Assembly: GCF_947488945.1 (NCBI RefSeq) | Contig: NZ_CANLBS010000007.1 | Coordinates: 186,001 to 250,000, forward strand | Direction of reading: 5' to 3' | DNA length: 64,000 nucleotides | Source of the DNA: an uncultured Streptomyces sp. | Lineage (GTDB): Bacteria > Actinomycetota > Actinomycetes > Streptomycetales > Streptomycetaceae | In this document: in pieces, positions 31,528 through 40,111 of the stretch | Numbering within the stretch: position 1 is the stretch's first letter | Layout of the letters: each line of letters begins with the position of its first letter | The notes under the pieces: generated by a model | The model's database searches: none | What the model was told of the DNA's origin: nothing | What the model saw: only the letters and a program-made list of their open reading frames with translations | Position numbers and translations under genes: made by a program

Positions 31528-32738
31528 CCCCGACGGCCCCTTCCTCCCCCGCACCCGCGCGGCCCGCCTTCCCGTCCGGCCGCCGCTGGTCCGCGGCGCT
31601 GCGCCGAACGCTGTGGCGGGGCGTGCTCACCCTGACCGGCGGCGTCGAGCGGCGGGGCCGGCTGCCCGGGGGCGGGTGCGTCGTCGTCGCCAACCACTCC
31701 TCGCACGCGGACACCGCCGCCCTGCTCGCCGCGCTCGACTCCCGGCACGCCCCCGCGATCGGCGCGGCCGCCGACTACTGGTTCGCCTCGCCCTGGCGGC
31801 GCCGGATCTGCCGCCGGCTGGCGGCGGGCTTCCCGGTGCGACGGGACGGCGGCGGCATGACCGATCTGCTCGCCGCGGCCGACGCGCTGCGGGCCGGGCG
31901 GGCGGTCGTGCTGTTCCCGGAGGGCACCCGGAGTCCGGACGGTGCGCCCGGCGCCTTCCACGGGGGCGCACTGGTGCTGGCGGAGCGGGCGGGCGTCCCG
32001 GTCGTACCGGTCGCGATCGCGGGCACCGACCGGCTGCTGCCCAAGCACGGGCGGCTGCGCTCCGCCCTGGTCCGGGTCAGCGTCGGCGCGCCCCTGCCGG
32101 CCGGCACGACCCCTCGGCAGGCGCGGGACGCGGTGATGGCGCTCCAGGCGCGTACGGCGGCCGAGCCGCTCGCGGACTCGGCGACGCGGCGGCGGGTGGC
32201 GGCGGTCGCGGTGTCCCGCCGGGGGATGCCGCTCGCCTTCTGCTGGGCACTGGCCGAGGCGCTGAGCTGGCCGCTGATGCCGGAACTGCTCCTGGGCGCC
32301 GTCTGCGTGGCGGCGCCACGGGCGGCGGTACGGATGTCGGGGGCGGCCCTGGCGGGCAGCCTCGCGGGCGGCCTGCTCGCCCTGCAACTGGCCGCCGCGG
32401 GCGTGCAGGTGCCCGCCCCGCTCACCACCGACCGGATGCACGCGGAGGTGCGCCGCTCGCTGGCGGCGGAGGGCGCGGCCGCGGTGCGCCACCAGCCGTG
32501 GAACGGCGTCCCGTTCAAGGTGTACGCGGCCGGGGCCGGCCGGGCCGGCGTCCCCGCCGTCCGGTGGCTGGTCCAGTCCGCGAAGGCGCGCGGGGCGCGG
32601 ACGCTCACGGTGGGGCTGGGTTTCGCCGCCCTCGGCCTGATCATGCGCCGCCACCGCCGCCACTACGGCCGCTACCTCGTCCTGCTCGGCGGCGGCTTCG
32701 CGGTGGGGCTGACGCTGATCGTGCGCGGGTGGGGGTGA
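31524..32738 (+). CDS. PlsC-type acyltransferase fused to C-terminal membrane domain
   Basis: A 404-residue protein. The first 215 residues are a 1-acylglycerol-3-phosphate acyltransferase domain with the catalytic NHSSHAD (H-x4-D), the FPEGTRS block and VPVVPVAIAGTD. A second part (about 225-400) has four or more hydrophobic helices (MPLAFCWALAEALSWPLMPE, AALAGSLAGGLLALQLAAAG, TVGLGFAALGLIM, VLLGGGFAVGLTLIV), a membrane domain that reminds me of small YqaA/DedA-like proteins, not part of normal PlsC. The fusion suggests acylation and membrane translocation or anchoring in one chain. Last gene of the ATGA-linked lipid cassette. Confidence 0.87.
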   Translation: MTPTAPSSPAPARPAFPSGRRWSAALRRTLWRGVLTLTGGVERRGRLPGGGCVVVANHSSHADTAALLAALDSRHAPAIGAAADYWFASPWRRRICRRLAAGFPVRRDGGGMTDLLAAADALRAGRAVVLFPEGTRSPDGAPGAFHGGALVLAERAGVPVVPVAIAGTDRLLPKHGRLRSALVRVSVGAPLPAGTTPRQARDAVMALQARTAAEPLADSATRRRVAAVAVSRRGMPLAFCWALAEALSWPLMPELLLGAVCVAAPRAAVRMSGAALAGSLAGGLLALQLAAAGVQVPAPLTTDRMHAEVRRSLAAEGAAAVRHQPWNGVPFKVYAAGAGRAGVPAVRWLVQSAKARGARTLTVGLGFAALGLIMRRHRRHYGRYLVLLGGGFAVGLTLIVRGWG

Positions 32739-32977
32739 GCGGATGCCGGGGCGGCTGACGCCTGGCGGGACGGCGAGCGCGCCCCGGGTCGGCGCGTACG
32801 GGACCGGCGCGTACGGGATCGGCGCGTACGGCATCGGCTCCGTCCCCACGTCCGCGCGTCCCCGGGTCCGTGCCCCGGGTCCGCGCGTTCCGGTTCGGCG
32901 CGTTCCGGTTGAGGCGCGGCTGACGCCTGCCTAGGGTGTGGGCACCCACGACCAGGCCCGACGCACCGGAGCACCCC
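32739..32977. repeat. tandem-repeat intergenic region
   Basis: Three 15-bp units GGCGCGTACGGGAYC stand in a row (32791-32835); GCGCGTTCCGGTT occurs twice 15 bp apart (32883 and 32898); GCGGCTGACGCCTG occurs at 32751-32764 and 32916-32929, flanking the others. A 63-codon frame (ATG 32743 to stop 32934), seven bases after the acyltransferase stop, reads through them and would give a GAYGTGAYGIGAYGIG repeat; I judge it more likely non-coding. Confidence 0.7.
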
Positions 32978-33364
32978 ATGAGGATCCATCTGTCCAGCGT
33001 CTTCGTCGACGACCAGGACAAGGCCCTGCGCTTCTACACGGACGTGCTCGGCTTCACCAAGAAGCACGAGGTCCCCATCGGCGCGGACCGCTGGCTGACC
33101 GTGGTCTCGCCGGAGGACCCCGACGGGACCGAACTGCTGCTGGAGCCCGACGGCCACCCCGCCGTCAAGCCGTACAAGACGGCGCTGGTCGCGGACGGGA
33201 TTCCGGCCACCTCGTTCGCCGTGGACGACGTGCGGGCGGAGTGCGACCGGCTGCGCGGCCTCGGGGTCCGGTTCACCCAGGAGCCTGTCCGCATGGGGCC
33301 GGTGACCACCGCCGTCCTGGACGACACCTGCGGCAACCTGATCCAGATCGTGCAGTCGGACTAG
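32978..33364 (+). CDS. glyoxalase/VOC-superfamily protein
   Basis: A 128-residue vicinal-oxygen-chelate fold protein. It opens MRIHLSSVFVDDQDKALRFY and ends GPVTTAVLDDTCGNLIQIVQ, with two beta-alpha-beta-beta-beta modules, as in the widespread actinobacterial proteins named glyoxalase or bleomycin-resistance-like. Metal ligand positions are partly kept (H4 near the start, E/Q near the end). The ATG at 32978 is the only good start. Its substrate is unknown. Confidence 0.85.
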   Translation: MRIHLSSVFVDDQDKALRFYTDVLGFTKKHEVPIGADRWLTVVSPEDPDGTELLLEPDGHPAVKPYKTALVADGIPATSFAVDDVRAECDRLRGLGVRFTQEPVRMGPVTTAVLDDTCGNLIQIVQSD

Positions 33365-33384
33365 GCCGGGAGGCAGACGCGGAA

Positions 33385-33401
33385 ATACCCCAGGGGGGTA
33401 T
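33385..33401. promoter_or_regulatory. CsoR-type copper operator
   Basis: ATACCCCAGGGGGGTAT is a near-perfect dyad of the ATACCCC...GGGGTAT type bound by Cu(I)-sensing CsoR repressors in Streptomyces. It lies 62 bp upstream of the DUF4396 gene and just after the glyoxalase-fold gene. Confidence 0.8.
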
Positions 33402-33462
33402 CTGCATTCCCTTTGGCACGGGCCCGGCACGGGCCGTACCGGAGGAGACGGGGACGACGGTC

Positions 33463-33963
33463 ATGAACCACCACGCACACCACACCGGCACCACTCACGA
33501 CGCCGCGCACCACGGCCCGCCCGCCGGCGGAGCCTCCTGGTCCACGGCGGCCCGCGCCACGCTGCACTGCCTGACCGGCTGCGCGGTGGGCGAGATCCTC
33601 GGCATGACGGTCGGCACCGCGCTGAAGTGGGGCAACGTGCCCACGATGGCCCTGGCGATCGTGCTGGCCTTCCTGTTCGGCTACGCGTTCACGCTCTTCG
33701 CCGTCCGCCGCTCGGGGCTAAGCCTCCGGGCCGCCGTCAAGGTGGCACTGGCCGCCGACACCGTCTCCATCGCCGTCATGGAGCTCGTCGACAACGGCAT
33801 CATCGCGCTCGTGCCCGGCGCGATGGACGCGCACCTGTCCGACGGACTGTTCTGGTCCACGCTCCTCGGCGGCCTCGCGGTGGCCTTCCTGCTCACCACC
33901 CCGGTGAACAAGTGGATGATCGGCCGGGGCAAGGGCCACGCCGTCGCCCACGCCCACCACTGA
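33463..33963 (+). CDS. DUF4396 membrane protein, His-rich
   Basis: A 166-residue protein with four hydrophobic helices and the DUF4396 signature CLTGCAVGEILGMTVG, which contains a CxxxC pair at the start of the first helix. Both ends are histidine-rich: MNHHAHHTGTTHDAAHHG at the N-terminus and GHAVAHAHH at the C-terminus, suggesting metal binding. GGAGGAG is upstream of the ATG at 33463. A CsoR-type operator stands in its promoter, so it is probably derepressed by copper. A role in copper handling at the membrane is inferred; no activity of DUF4396 proteins is known to me. Confidence 0.88.
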   Translation: MNHHAHHTGTTHDAAHHGPPAGGASWSTAARATLHCLTGCAVGEILGMTVGTALKWGNVPTMALAIVLAFLFGYAFTLFAVRRSGLSLRAAVKVALAADTVSIAVMELVDNGIIALVPGAMDAHLSDGLFWSTLLGGLAVAFLLTTPVNKWMIGRGKGHAVAHAHH

Positions 33964-33994
33964 CCCGCACCGGGCCGGACCGCCCGGCGCGACG

Positions 33995-34040
33995 AAACCG
34001 CCCCCGGCCGGCTGGGGGGAGCCGGGCGGGGGCGGGGTTT
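33995..34040. terminator. convergent terminator
   Basis: Imperfect long hairpin from AAACCGCCCCCGG to CGGGGGCGGGGTTT between the DUF4396 gene and the convergent P5C dehydrogenase gene. Confidence 0.7.
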
Positions 34041-34080
34041 CGGGGGCGGGGCGGCCCGGGTGGGGCGCCCCGCGGGGCGG

Positions 34081-35712
34081 TCAGCCCTGGTGGGGGTAGG
34101 TGTAGTCGGTCGGCGGGACCAGCGTCTCCTTGATGGCGCGGGTCAGGGTCCAGCGCTGCAGGTTCTGCGGGGCGCCGGCCTTGTCGTTGGTGCCGGAGGC
34201 ACGGCCGCCGCCGAAGGGCTGCTGGCCGACGACGGCGCCGGTCGACTTGTCGTTGATGTAGAAGTTGCCCGCGGCGTAGCGGAGCTTGTCCATCGTGTAC
34301 GCGGCCGCGGCGCGGTCGTTGGCGATGACGGAACCGGTCAGGGCGTAGTCGGAGACCGACTCCATCTGCTCCAGCATCGCGTCGTACTCGTCGTCCTCGT
34401 ACACGTGGACGGCCAGGATCGGGCCGAAGTACTCGGTCGTGAAGACCTCGTTCTCCGGGTCGGTGCACTCGATGACGGTCGGGCGGACGAAGTAGCCCAC
34501 CGAGTCGTCGTAGGTGCCGCCCGCGACGATGGTGCACGTCGGGTCGGCCGCGGCGCGGTCGATGGCGGCCTTGTTCTTGGCGAACGAGCGGTCGTCGATG
34601 ACGGCGCCCATGAAGTGCGACAGGTCGGTGACGTCGCCCATGGTGATGGCGTCGACCTCGGCCGCGAACTTCTCCTTGAAGCCGGAGTTCCAGATGGAGG
34701 CCGGGACGTAGGCGCGCGAGGACGCCGAGCACTTCTGGCCCTGGTACTCGAAGGAGCCGCGGGTCAGCGCGGTCTTCAGGACGGCCTGGTCGGCCGACGG
34801 GTGGGCGACGACGAAGTCCTTGCCGCCGGTCTCGCCGACGAGCCGCGGGTAGGTGCGGTAGTGGGCGATGTTGTTGCCGACCGTCTTCCACAGGTGCTGG
34901 AAGGTGGGGGTCGAGCCGGTGAAGTGGATGCCGGCCAGGTCGCGGTGGTTCAGCGCGACCTCGGAGACGGCGATGCCGTCGCCGGTCACCAGGTTGATGA
35001 CGCCCTTGGGCAGGCCCGCCTCCTCCAGGAGCTGCATCAGCAGCACGGCGGCGTGGGTCTGCGTCGGGGACGGCTTCCACACGACGACGTTGCCCATGAG
35101 CGCCGGGGCGGTCGGCAGGTTGCCCGCGATGGCGGTGAAGTTGAACGGCGTGATCGCGTAGACGAAGCCCTCCAGCGGGCGGTGGTCCATGCGGTTCCAC
35201 ACGCCGGTGGAGTTGGCCGGGGGCTGCTCGGCCAGGATCTGGCGCGCGTAGTGCACGTTGAAGCGCCAGAAGTCGACGAGCTCGCAGGGGGTGTCGATCT
35301 CGGCCTGCTGGGCGGTCTTGCCCTGGCCGAGCATCGTGGAGGCGGCCATCGTCTCGCGCCACGGGCCGGAGAGCAGTTCGGCGGCGCGCAGGATGATCGC
35401 GGCGCGGTCGTCGAAGGACATCGCGCGCCAGGCGGGGGCGGCGGCGAGGGCGGCGTCGACCGCGTCCCGGGCGTCCTGCTCGGTGGCGGCGGCGAAGGTG
35501 CCGATGACGGCCTTGTGGTTGTGCGGCTGCACGACGTCGACACGGGCGCCGCCGCCCATCCGCTTCTCGCCGCCGATGGTCATCGGCAGGTCGATCGGGT
35601 TCTCGCTGAGCTCCTTGAGCTTCTCCTCCAGACGGGCGCGCTCCGGGGTGCCGGGGGCGTAGGAGTGGACCGGCTCGTTGACCGGCGCGGGGACCTGGGT
35701 CACAGCGTCCAT
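34081..35712 (-). CDS. pruA: 1-pyrroline-5-carboxylate (L-glutamate semialdehyde) dehydrogenase
   Basis: A 543-residue aldehyde dehydrogenase that oxidises glutamate-5-semialdehyde to glutamate with NAD+, second step of proline degradation. The length and the segments RLVGETGGKDFVVAHP (catalytic Glu region), SFEYQGQKCSASSRAYVP (nucleophilic Cys) and GNFYINDKSTGAVVGQQPFG place it in the bacterial P5CDH subgroup. The ATG at 35712 (MDAVTQVPAPVNEP) is typical. It lies 50 bp downstream of the proline dehydrogenase gene on the same strand; the pair forms the put operon. Confidence 0.96.
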   Translation of the reverse strand: MDAVTQVPAPVNEPVHSYAPGTPERARLEEKLKELSENPIDLPMTIGGEKRMGGGARVDVVQPHNHKAVIGTFAAATEQDARDAVDAALAAAPAWRAMSFDDRAAIILRAAELLSGPWRETMAASTMLGQGKTAQQAEIDTPCELVDFWRFNVHYARQILAEQPPANSTGVWNRMDHRPLEGFVYAITPFNFTAIAGNLPTAPALMGNVVVWKPSPTQTHAAVLLMQLLEEAGLPKGVINLVTGDGIAVSEVALNHRDLAGIHFTGSTPTFQHLWKTVGNNIAHYRTYPRLVGETGGKDFVVAHPSADQAVLKTALTRGSFEYQGQKCSASSRAYVPASIWNSGFKEKFAAEVDAITMGDVTDLSHFMGAVIDDRSFAKNKAAIDRAAADPTCTIVAGGTYDDSVGYFVRPTVIECTDPENEVFTTEYFGPILAVHVYEDDEYDAMLEQMESVSDYALTGSVIANDRAAAAYTMDKLRYAAGNFYINDKSTGAVVGQQPFGGGRASGTNDKAGAPQNLQRWTLTRAIKETLVPPTDYTYPHQG

Positions 35713-35762
35713 GAGTGCCTTGTCTCCTTGGTTCGACGGGGTGGGGGTCGGCCGGGGCGCGA

Positions 35763-36689
35763 TCAGCCCTTGGTGAGGATGGAGCGGGTGAAGAACAGCA
35801 GGTTGGCCGGCTTCTCCGCGAGGCGGCGCATGAAGTAGCCGTACCAGTCGGTGCCGTACGCCGTGTAGACGCGCATGCGGTGGCCTTCGGCAGCGAGCCG
35901 GACGTGCTCGTCGCTGCGGATGCCGTACAGCATCTGGAACTCGTACTCGTCCAGTTTGCGCCCGGCCTTGCGGCCGAGCTCCTGGGCGATGGCGATGAGA
36001 CGGGGGTCGTGCGACCCGATCATCGGGTAGCCGTCGCCGTTCATCAGGATCTTCAGGATGCGGACGTACGCCTTGTCGATCCCGGCCTTGTCCTGGATGG
36101 CGACGGAGGCGGGCTCCTTGTAGGCGCCCTTCACGATGCGGACGCGGCTGCCGGCGGCGGCCAGGCGGCGGGCGTCCTCCTCGGTGCGGAAGAGGTAGGC
36201 CTGGATGACGCAGCCGGTCTGCGGGAAGTCCTTCCGCAGCTCCTCGTGGATGGCGAACATCGAGTCGAGGGTGGTGTGGTCCTCGGCGTCGAGGGTGACC
36301 GTGGTGCCGATCGCGGCGGCGGCCTCCACGACCGGGCGGACGTTGGCGAGCGCCAGCTCGTGGCCGCCCTCCAGCGCCTGTCCGAACATGGACAGCTTCA
36401 CGGACATCTCGGCGCGGGTGCCGAGACCGAGGGTCTCCAGGCGGCCGACCAGCTCCAGGTAGGCGTCCCGCGCGGCGGTCGCCTGCCCGGGCGTGGTGAT
36501 GTCCTCACCGACGACGTCGAGGGTGACCTCCAGGCCCTTGCCGGCCGCGTCCTCGATGATCGGGACGACCTGGTCGACGGTCTCACCGGCGATGAAGCGG
36601 TCGACGACCTGCTTCGTGCCGGGGGCGGCCGAGATGAACCGGCGCATCCGGTCGCTGCGGGACGCGGCGAGAATCACGGGACCCAGCAC
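35763..36689 (-). CDS. putB: proline dehydrogenase
   Basis: A 308-residue monofunctional FAD-dependent proline dehydrogenase, which oxidises proline to 1-pyrroline-5-carboxylate. TIM-barrel motifs include VTLDAEDHTTLD, QAYLFRTEEDA, RIVKGAYKEP, EYEFQMLYGIRSDE and the substrate-binding RVYTAYGTDWYGYFMRRLAEKP. Membrane-associated at the quinone pool in characterised homologues. The GTG at 36689 is chosen for the GGAGGTG six bases upstream. It is divergent from a PucR-family regulator and upstream of pruA. Confidence 0.95.
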   Translation of the reverse strand: MLGPVILAASRSDRMRRFISAAPGTKQVVDRFIAGETVDQVVPIIEDAAGKGLEVTLDVVGEDITTPGQATAARDAYLELVGRLETLGLGTRAEMSVKLSMFGQALEGGHELALANVRPVVEAAAAIGTTVTLDAEDHTTLDSMFAIHEELRKDFPQTGCVIQAYLFRTEEDARRLAAAGSRVRIVKGAYKEPASVAIQDKAGIDKAYVRILKILMNGDGYPMIGSHDPRLIAIAQELGRKAGRKLDEYEFQMLYGIRSDEHVRLAAEGHRMRVYTAYGTDWYGYFMRRLAEKPANLLFFTRSILTKG

Positions 36690-36873
36690 GGGGCACCTCC
36701 ACGGAAGAACGAGTGTTGCGGGGGCCACGTACGGGGCGAGCGGATCGCTCCCGTCATGGCACGGATGACCACTCTGAAATCTATGGACCGCTCCGATCGT
36801 GTGCCATCGACAGGTGTCACGCATCCGTGGCCGCGCTCTCATACATGTGTCTGAACGGTGCGAGAATGGACGG

Positions 36874-38025
36874 ATGAAGGGCGACTACCAGGAACTGGTC
36901 GACGAGATCTCCGGGCTGCTGGGCGCCCCCGCCACGCTGGAGAACCGCGACTTCGGGCTGGTCGCCTTCGGCGCGCACGACGGCGACGACGACGCGCCCA
37001 TGGACCCGGTGCGCAGCCGCTCCATCCTGACCCGCCGCTCCACGCCGGCCGTGCGGGCGTGGTTCGAGGGGTTCGGCATCGCCCGCGCGACGGGCCCGGT
37101 GCGCATCCCGGCGGGCCCGGAGGCCGGCGTCTTCCTCGGCCGGATCTGCCTCCCGGTCCGCCACCGCGGGGTGGTGCTGGGGTACGTGTGGCTGCTGGAC
37201 GGCTCGCCGGGGCCGACGGACGGACAACTCGCCGCGGCGATGGAGGTGGCGGACCGGATCGGGGCGCTGCTCCACGAGGAGTCGCAGGCGGGCGCGGACC
37301 TGTCGCGCGAGTTCGGCGCGGTGCTGACGGCCGGGTCCGGACGGCAGCGCGAGACGGCGCTGGCCGCACTGCGCGAGGCACTCGGCCCGGACGCGGACCG
37401 GCCGCACGCGGTGGTGTGCGTGACCCCGTGGGCGGCCGACGACCTGCCCTCGCCGCGTACGGTTCCGGCCGCGGCCGCCCTCGCCCCGGTCGGCCCGCCC
37501 GGTGGCACGAGCGCGGTCTCGCTGGCCGCGCTGGTCCGGCTGCGCTCCCCCGACGTGACGATCCCCGCGGTCACCGCCGCCGACCGGCTGCTCGCGGTGG
37601 CGGGTCCGGCCGCGACCGCCGGGGTGTCCGAACCCCGCCGGGGGCTGGTCGGGATGCCGGCCGCCTGGCACGAGGCGGCGGGCGCGGCGCGCGCCGCCGC
37701 TGCCGAGCCTCGGCTCGGGCCGATCGCCGACTGGTCGGCGGTCGGCCCCTACCGGCTGCTCACCGGGCTCGGCGCGGCGGCGACGGCCGCCCCCGACCCG
37801 GCGGTGGCTCCGCTGCTGGCCCCGCCGCACACCGCGCTGGCCCGGACGGCGGAGGCGTTCCTGGACCGGGCTGGCCAGGCGGGCCGGACCGCGGCGGAGC
37901 TGGGCATCCACCGGCAGACCCTCTACTACCGGCTGGCCCGGGTCCAGCAGCTCACCGGTCTCGACCTCAACGACGGCGAGGACCGGCTGCTGCTGCACAT
38001 GGCGCTGAAGGCGGCACGGCTGTGA
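36874..38025 (+). CDS. PucR-family regulator of proline catabolism (predicted)
   Basis: A 383-residue regulator with a C-terminal PucR/CdaR helix-turn-helix: [28 protein letters not shown], followed by [12 protein letters not shown]. The N-terminal half resembles the sensory region of these proteins ([24 protein letters not shown]). It is divergent from the proline dehydrogenase gene with a 184-bp promoter region between, a conserved arrangement in Streptomyces in which this gene activates the proline operon; I infer the same. The ATG at 36874 is preceded by a weak purine stretch. Confidence 0.9.
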   Translation: MKGDYQELVDEISGLLGAPATLENRDFGLVAFGAHDGDDDAPMDPVRSRSILTRRSTPAVRAWFEGFGIARATGPVRIPAGPEAGVFLGRICLPVRHRGVVLGYVWLLDGSPGPTDGQLAAAMEVADRIGALLHEESQAGADLSREFGAVLTAGSGRQRETALAALREALGPDADRPHAVVCVTPWAADDLPSPRTVPAAAALAPVGPPGGTSAVSLAALVRLRSPDVTIPAVTAADRLLAVAGPAATAGVSEPRRGLVGMPAAWHEAAGAARAAAAEPRLGPIADWSAVGPYRLLTGLGAAATAAPDPAVAPLLAPPHTALARTAEAFLDRAGQAGRTAAELGIHRQTLYYRLARVQQLTGLDLNDGEDRLLLHMALKAARL

Positions 38026-38055
38026 GGACGGCGGCGCAGCGGGCCGGCCCCGGCC

Positions 38056-39111
38056 TCACCCCGGCAGCAGGCGCAGCAGCGCGTCTCGCGGGCCGGTGCG
38101 GGTGGTGCTCATGAAACGGTGCAGCTTCCGGGAGGCGAGGGCGACCCGCTGGGCGCTGCGGCGGCGCTCGGAGTCGTAGGCGCGCAGGGCGTCGGGCAGC
38201 GCGGTCCGGCCGTGCCGGACGACGGAGCGGACCAGGGCCTCGGCGTCGAGGATCGCGGTGCAGGCGCCCTGGCCGAGGTTGGGCGTCATCGCGTGGGCGG
38301 CGTCGCCGACCAGCGCGATGTTCCCGGCGTGCACGAAGGCCGGCAGGTCGGGGTGGAGGTGGCGCATCTCGTAGCGGATCCAGGCGGACGGGTCGGTCCC
38401 GCCGAGGATGCGCGGGATCGGGTCGTGCCAGCCCTCGAAGCGGTCGCGCAGTTCCTCGGCGCTGGTGGCCGCGGGGACGGTGGCGTACCAGTTGGTGCGG
38501 CCCGGCTCGACCGGAGTGATGCCGAAGAACCGGCCGCTGCCCCAGGTCTCGCCGTACACCTCGCTCTCGAAGTCGGCGGTGCCGATCCAGGCGACGCTGC
38601 CGGCGTGGCGCGGCCGGGACCGCTCGCCGAAACAGGCGGTCCGCACCACGCTGTTGATGCCGTCGGCGCCGACCAGCAGGTCGTGCCCGGAGGCCAGGGC
38701 CTCGATGTCGAAGACGTTCTCCCCGAACCGGATCGGCGACTCTCCGGGCCCGGCCGCCACGGCCACCAGCGCGTCGACCAAATAGGGCCGGGACACCAGG
38801 AGTTCGGGGCGCCCGGCCTTGCGCTCGATCCGCTCCAGCGGGAGGCTCGCCAGCACCTTGCCCTCCGGCGTGCGGATGTGCGCGCCCCGGTAGGGGACGG
38901 CCTTGGCGCGGAACTCCTCGCCCGCCCCGAGCCGGTCCAGCGCCGCCTGTGCGGTGGGGTGGATACCGAAGGCGGTTCCGTACCGCTCCAGTGCGGTCCG
39001 GCGCTCCAGGACCGTCACCGACCAGCCGGCCCGGCGCAGTCCGGCCGCCGTCGCCAGCCCCCCGACGCCGGCCCCGACGACCACCGCCGTCCCGTTCGCC
39101 GTTCCGTCCAT
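38056..39111 (-). CDS. FAD-dependent aromatic-type monooxygenase
   Basis: A 351-residue class A flavoprotein monooxygenase. FAD motifs are AVVVGAGVGGLATAAGLRRA (residues 9-28), the DG motif in HDLLVGADGINSVVR, and GD in NIALVGDAAHAMTPNLGQGA. It resembles p-hydroxybenzoate/salicylate hydroxylase-like enzymes and post-PKS hydroxylases; with no biosynthetic cluster around it the substrate is open. GGGGAG precedes the ATG at 39111. It converges with the PucR gene and is divergent from the HAD gene. Confidence 0.9.
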   Translation of the reverse strand: MDGTANGTAVVVGAGVGGLATAAGLRRAGWSVTVLERRTALERYGTAFGIHPTAQAALDRLGAGEEFRAKAVPYRGAHIRTPEGKVLASLPLERIERKAGRPELLVSRPYLVDALVAVAAGPGESPIRFGENVFDIEALASGHDLLVGADGINSVVRTACFGERSRPRHAGSVAWIGTADFESEVYGETWGSGRFFGITPVEPGRTNWYATVPAATSAEELRDRFEGWHDPIPRILGGTDPSAWIRYEMRHLHPDLPAFVHAGNIALVGDAAHAMTPNLGQGACTAILDAEALVRSVVRHGRTALPDALRAYDSERRRSAQRVALASRKLHRFMSTTRTGPRDALLRLLPG

Positions 39112-39295
39112 GGCACGCTCCCCGGCTCGTCCGTCCCGCGATCCCCGCACCCGTGCCCGTCGCGGCACGGCGGCGGACGGCGGATGCCGCCCGCAGCGGT
39201 GTACCCGCAGGACCGGCCGTGAATCCCTCCCCCGTCCGGGGGACCCGCGGAAAAGGGGCCGCCCGGCCCGCGCCGGACGTGATCTACTCCCGCCC

Positions 39296-39946
39296 ATGCG
39301 CCTGTTGATGATCGACCTGGACAACACCCTGGTCGACCGCGATGCCGCCTTCCGCGACGCGGTCACGGAGTTCGTCACCGCACACGCCCTGCCCGCCGGC
39401 GAGGTGGCGTGGCTGACGGGCGTGGACGCGAGCGGTCACGCGCCGCGGGAGGACGTCGCCCTGGCGATGACGCGCCGGTACGGCGACGGGGTCCCGCCGG
39501 ACGCGGTCCGACGGCTGCTCGACACGGGGGCGGCCGACCGGGTGGTGCTGGAGGACCCGGTACGGCAGGCGCTCGGCCGGGCCGAGGCGGCGCGGTGGGC
39601 GGTCGTCGTCGTCACCAACGGGCGGGTGGCGCAGCAGGAGAAGAAGATCCGGCGCACCGGCCTTGCCGCGCTCGTCCGCGGCTGGGTGGTCTCCGAAGGG
39701 ATCGGCCTGCGGAAGCCGGACCCGCGGATCTTCCAGGCGGCGGCGGAGACGGCCGGGGTCCCGCTGAAGGGCGCCTGGATGATCGGCGACTCGGCGCGGG
39801 CGGACATCGCGGGGGCGGCGGCCGTCGGAGCCGTGGGCGTCTGGGTGTCCGGCGGCCGTCCGTGGACCGAGACCGGCTACCGGCCGGACCATGTGACACG
39901 CGACGTCGTGGAGGCCGTCGACCTGGCGCTGGACACGGCGGGCTGA
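39296..39946 (+). CDS. HAD-superfamily hydrolase
   Basis: A 216-residue haloacid dehalogenase-like phosphatase. Motif I is MIDLDNTLVDRD (nucleophile Asp), motif II VVVTNG, motif III the Lys in LRKPDPRIF and motif IV MIGDSARADIAGA. A helical cap lies between motifs I and II, as in C1-type HADs such as phosphoglycolate phosphatase or YjjG-like nucleotidases. The substrate is unknown. It stands alone and is followed by a hairpin. Confidence 0.9.
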   Translation: MRLLMIDLDNTLVDRDAAFRDAVTEFVTAHALPAGEVAWLTGVDASGHAPREDVALAMTRRYGDGVPPDAVRRLLDTGAADRVVLEDPVRQALGRAEAARWAVVVVTNGRVAQQEKKIRRTGLAALVRGWVVSEGIGLRKPDPRIFQAAAETAGVPLKGAWMIGDSARADIAGAAAVGAVGVWVSGGRPWTETGYRPDHVTRDVVEAVDLALDTAG

Positions 39947-39983
39947 CGCGGCAGGGCGCGAAGGGACGTTGAGCGCCGCCGGA

Positions 39984-40023
39984 CCCTCCTTGAACCGTGG
40001 GGCCCGCGCCCTCCTTGAACCGT
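39984..40023. repeat. 15-bp direct repeat
   Basis: CCCTCCTTGAACCGT at 39984-39998 and again at 40009-40023, period 25 bp, in the convergent HAD/TetR intergenic region. A related ACCCAGGAGTCCCCTGAACCG follows. Confidence 0.75.
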
Positions 40024-40075
40024 TGAGCCGGGACCCAGGAGTCCCCTGAACCGGGGGCCTGGACCCCGGCCCCCC

Positions 40076-40104
40076 GGGGCGCTGGCCGCCGGCCGGGGCG
40101 CCCC
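40076..40104. terminator. convergent hairpin
   Basis: GGGGCGC arm at 40076-40082 pairs with GCGCCCC at 40098-40104; the loop contains an inner GGCC/GGCC pairing. Serves the TetR gene and the convergent HAD gene. Confidence 0.7.
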
Positions 40105-40111
40105 CCGCCGG

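Noticed and set aside
32743..32934. 63-codon frame after the acyltransferase gene
   Set aside because: It reads only through tandem repeats and has no recognisable domain; kept as a repeat region and not as a gene.
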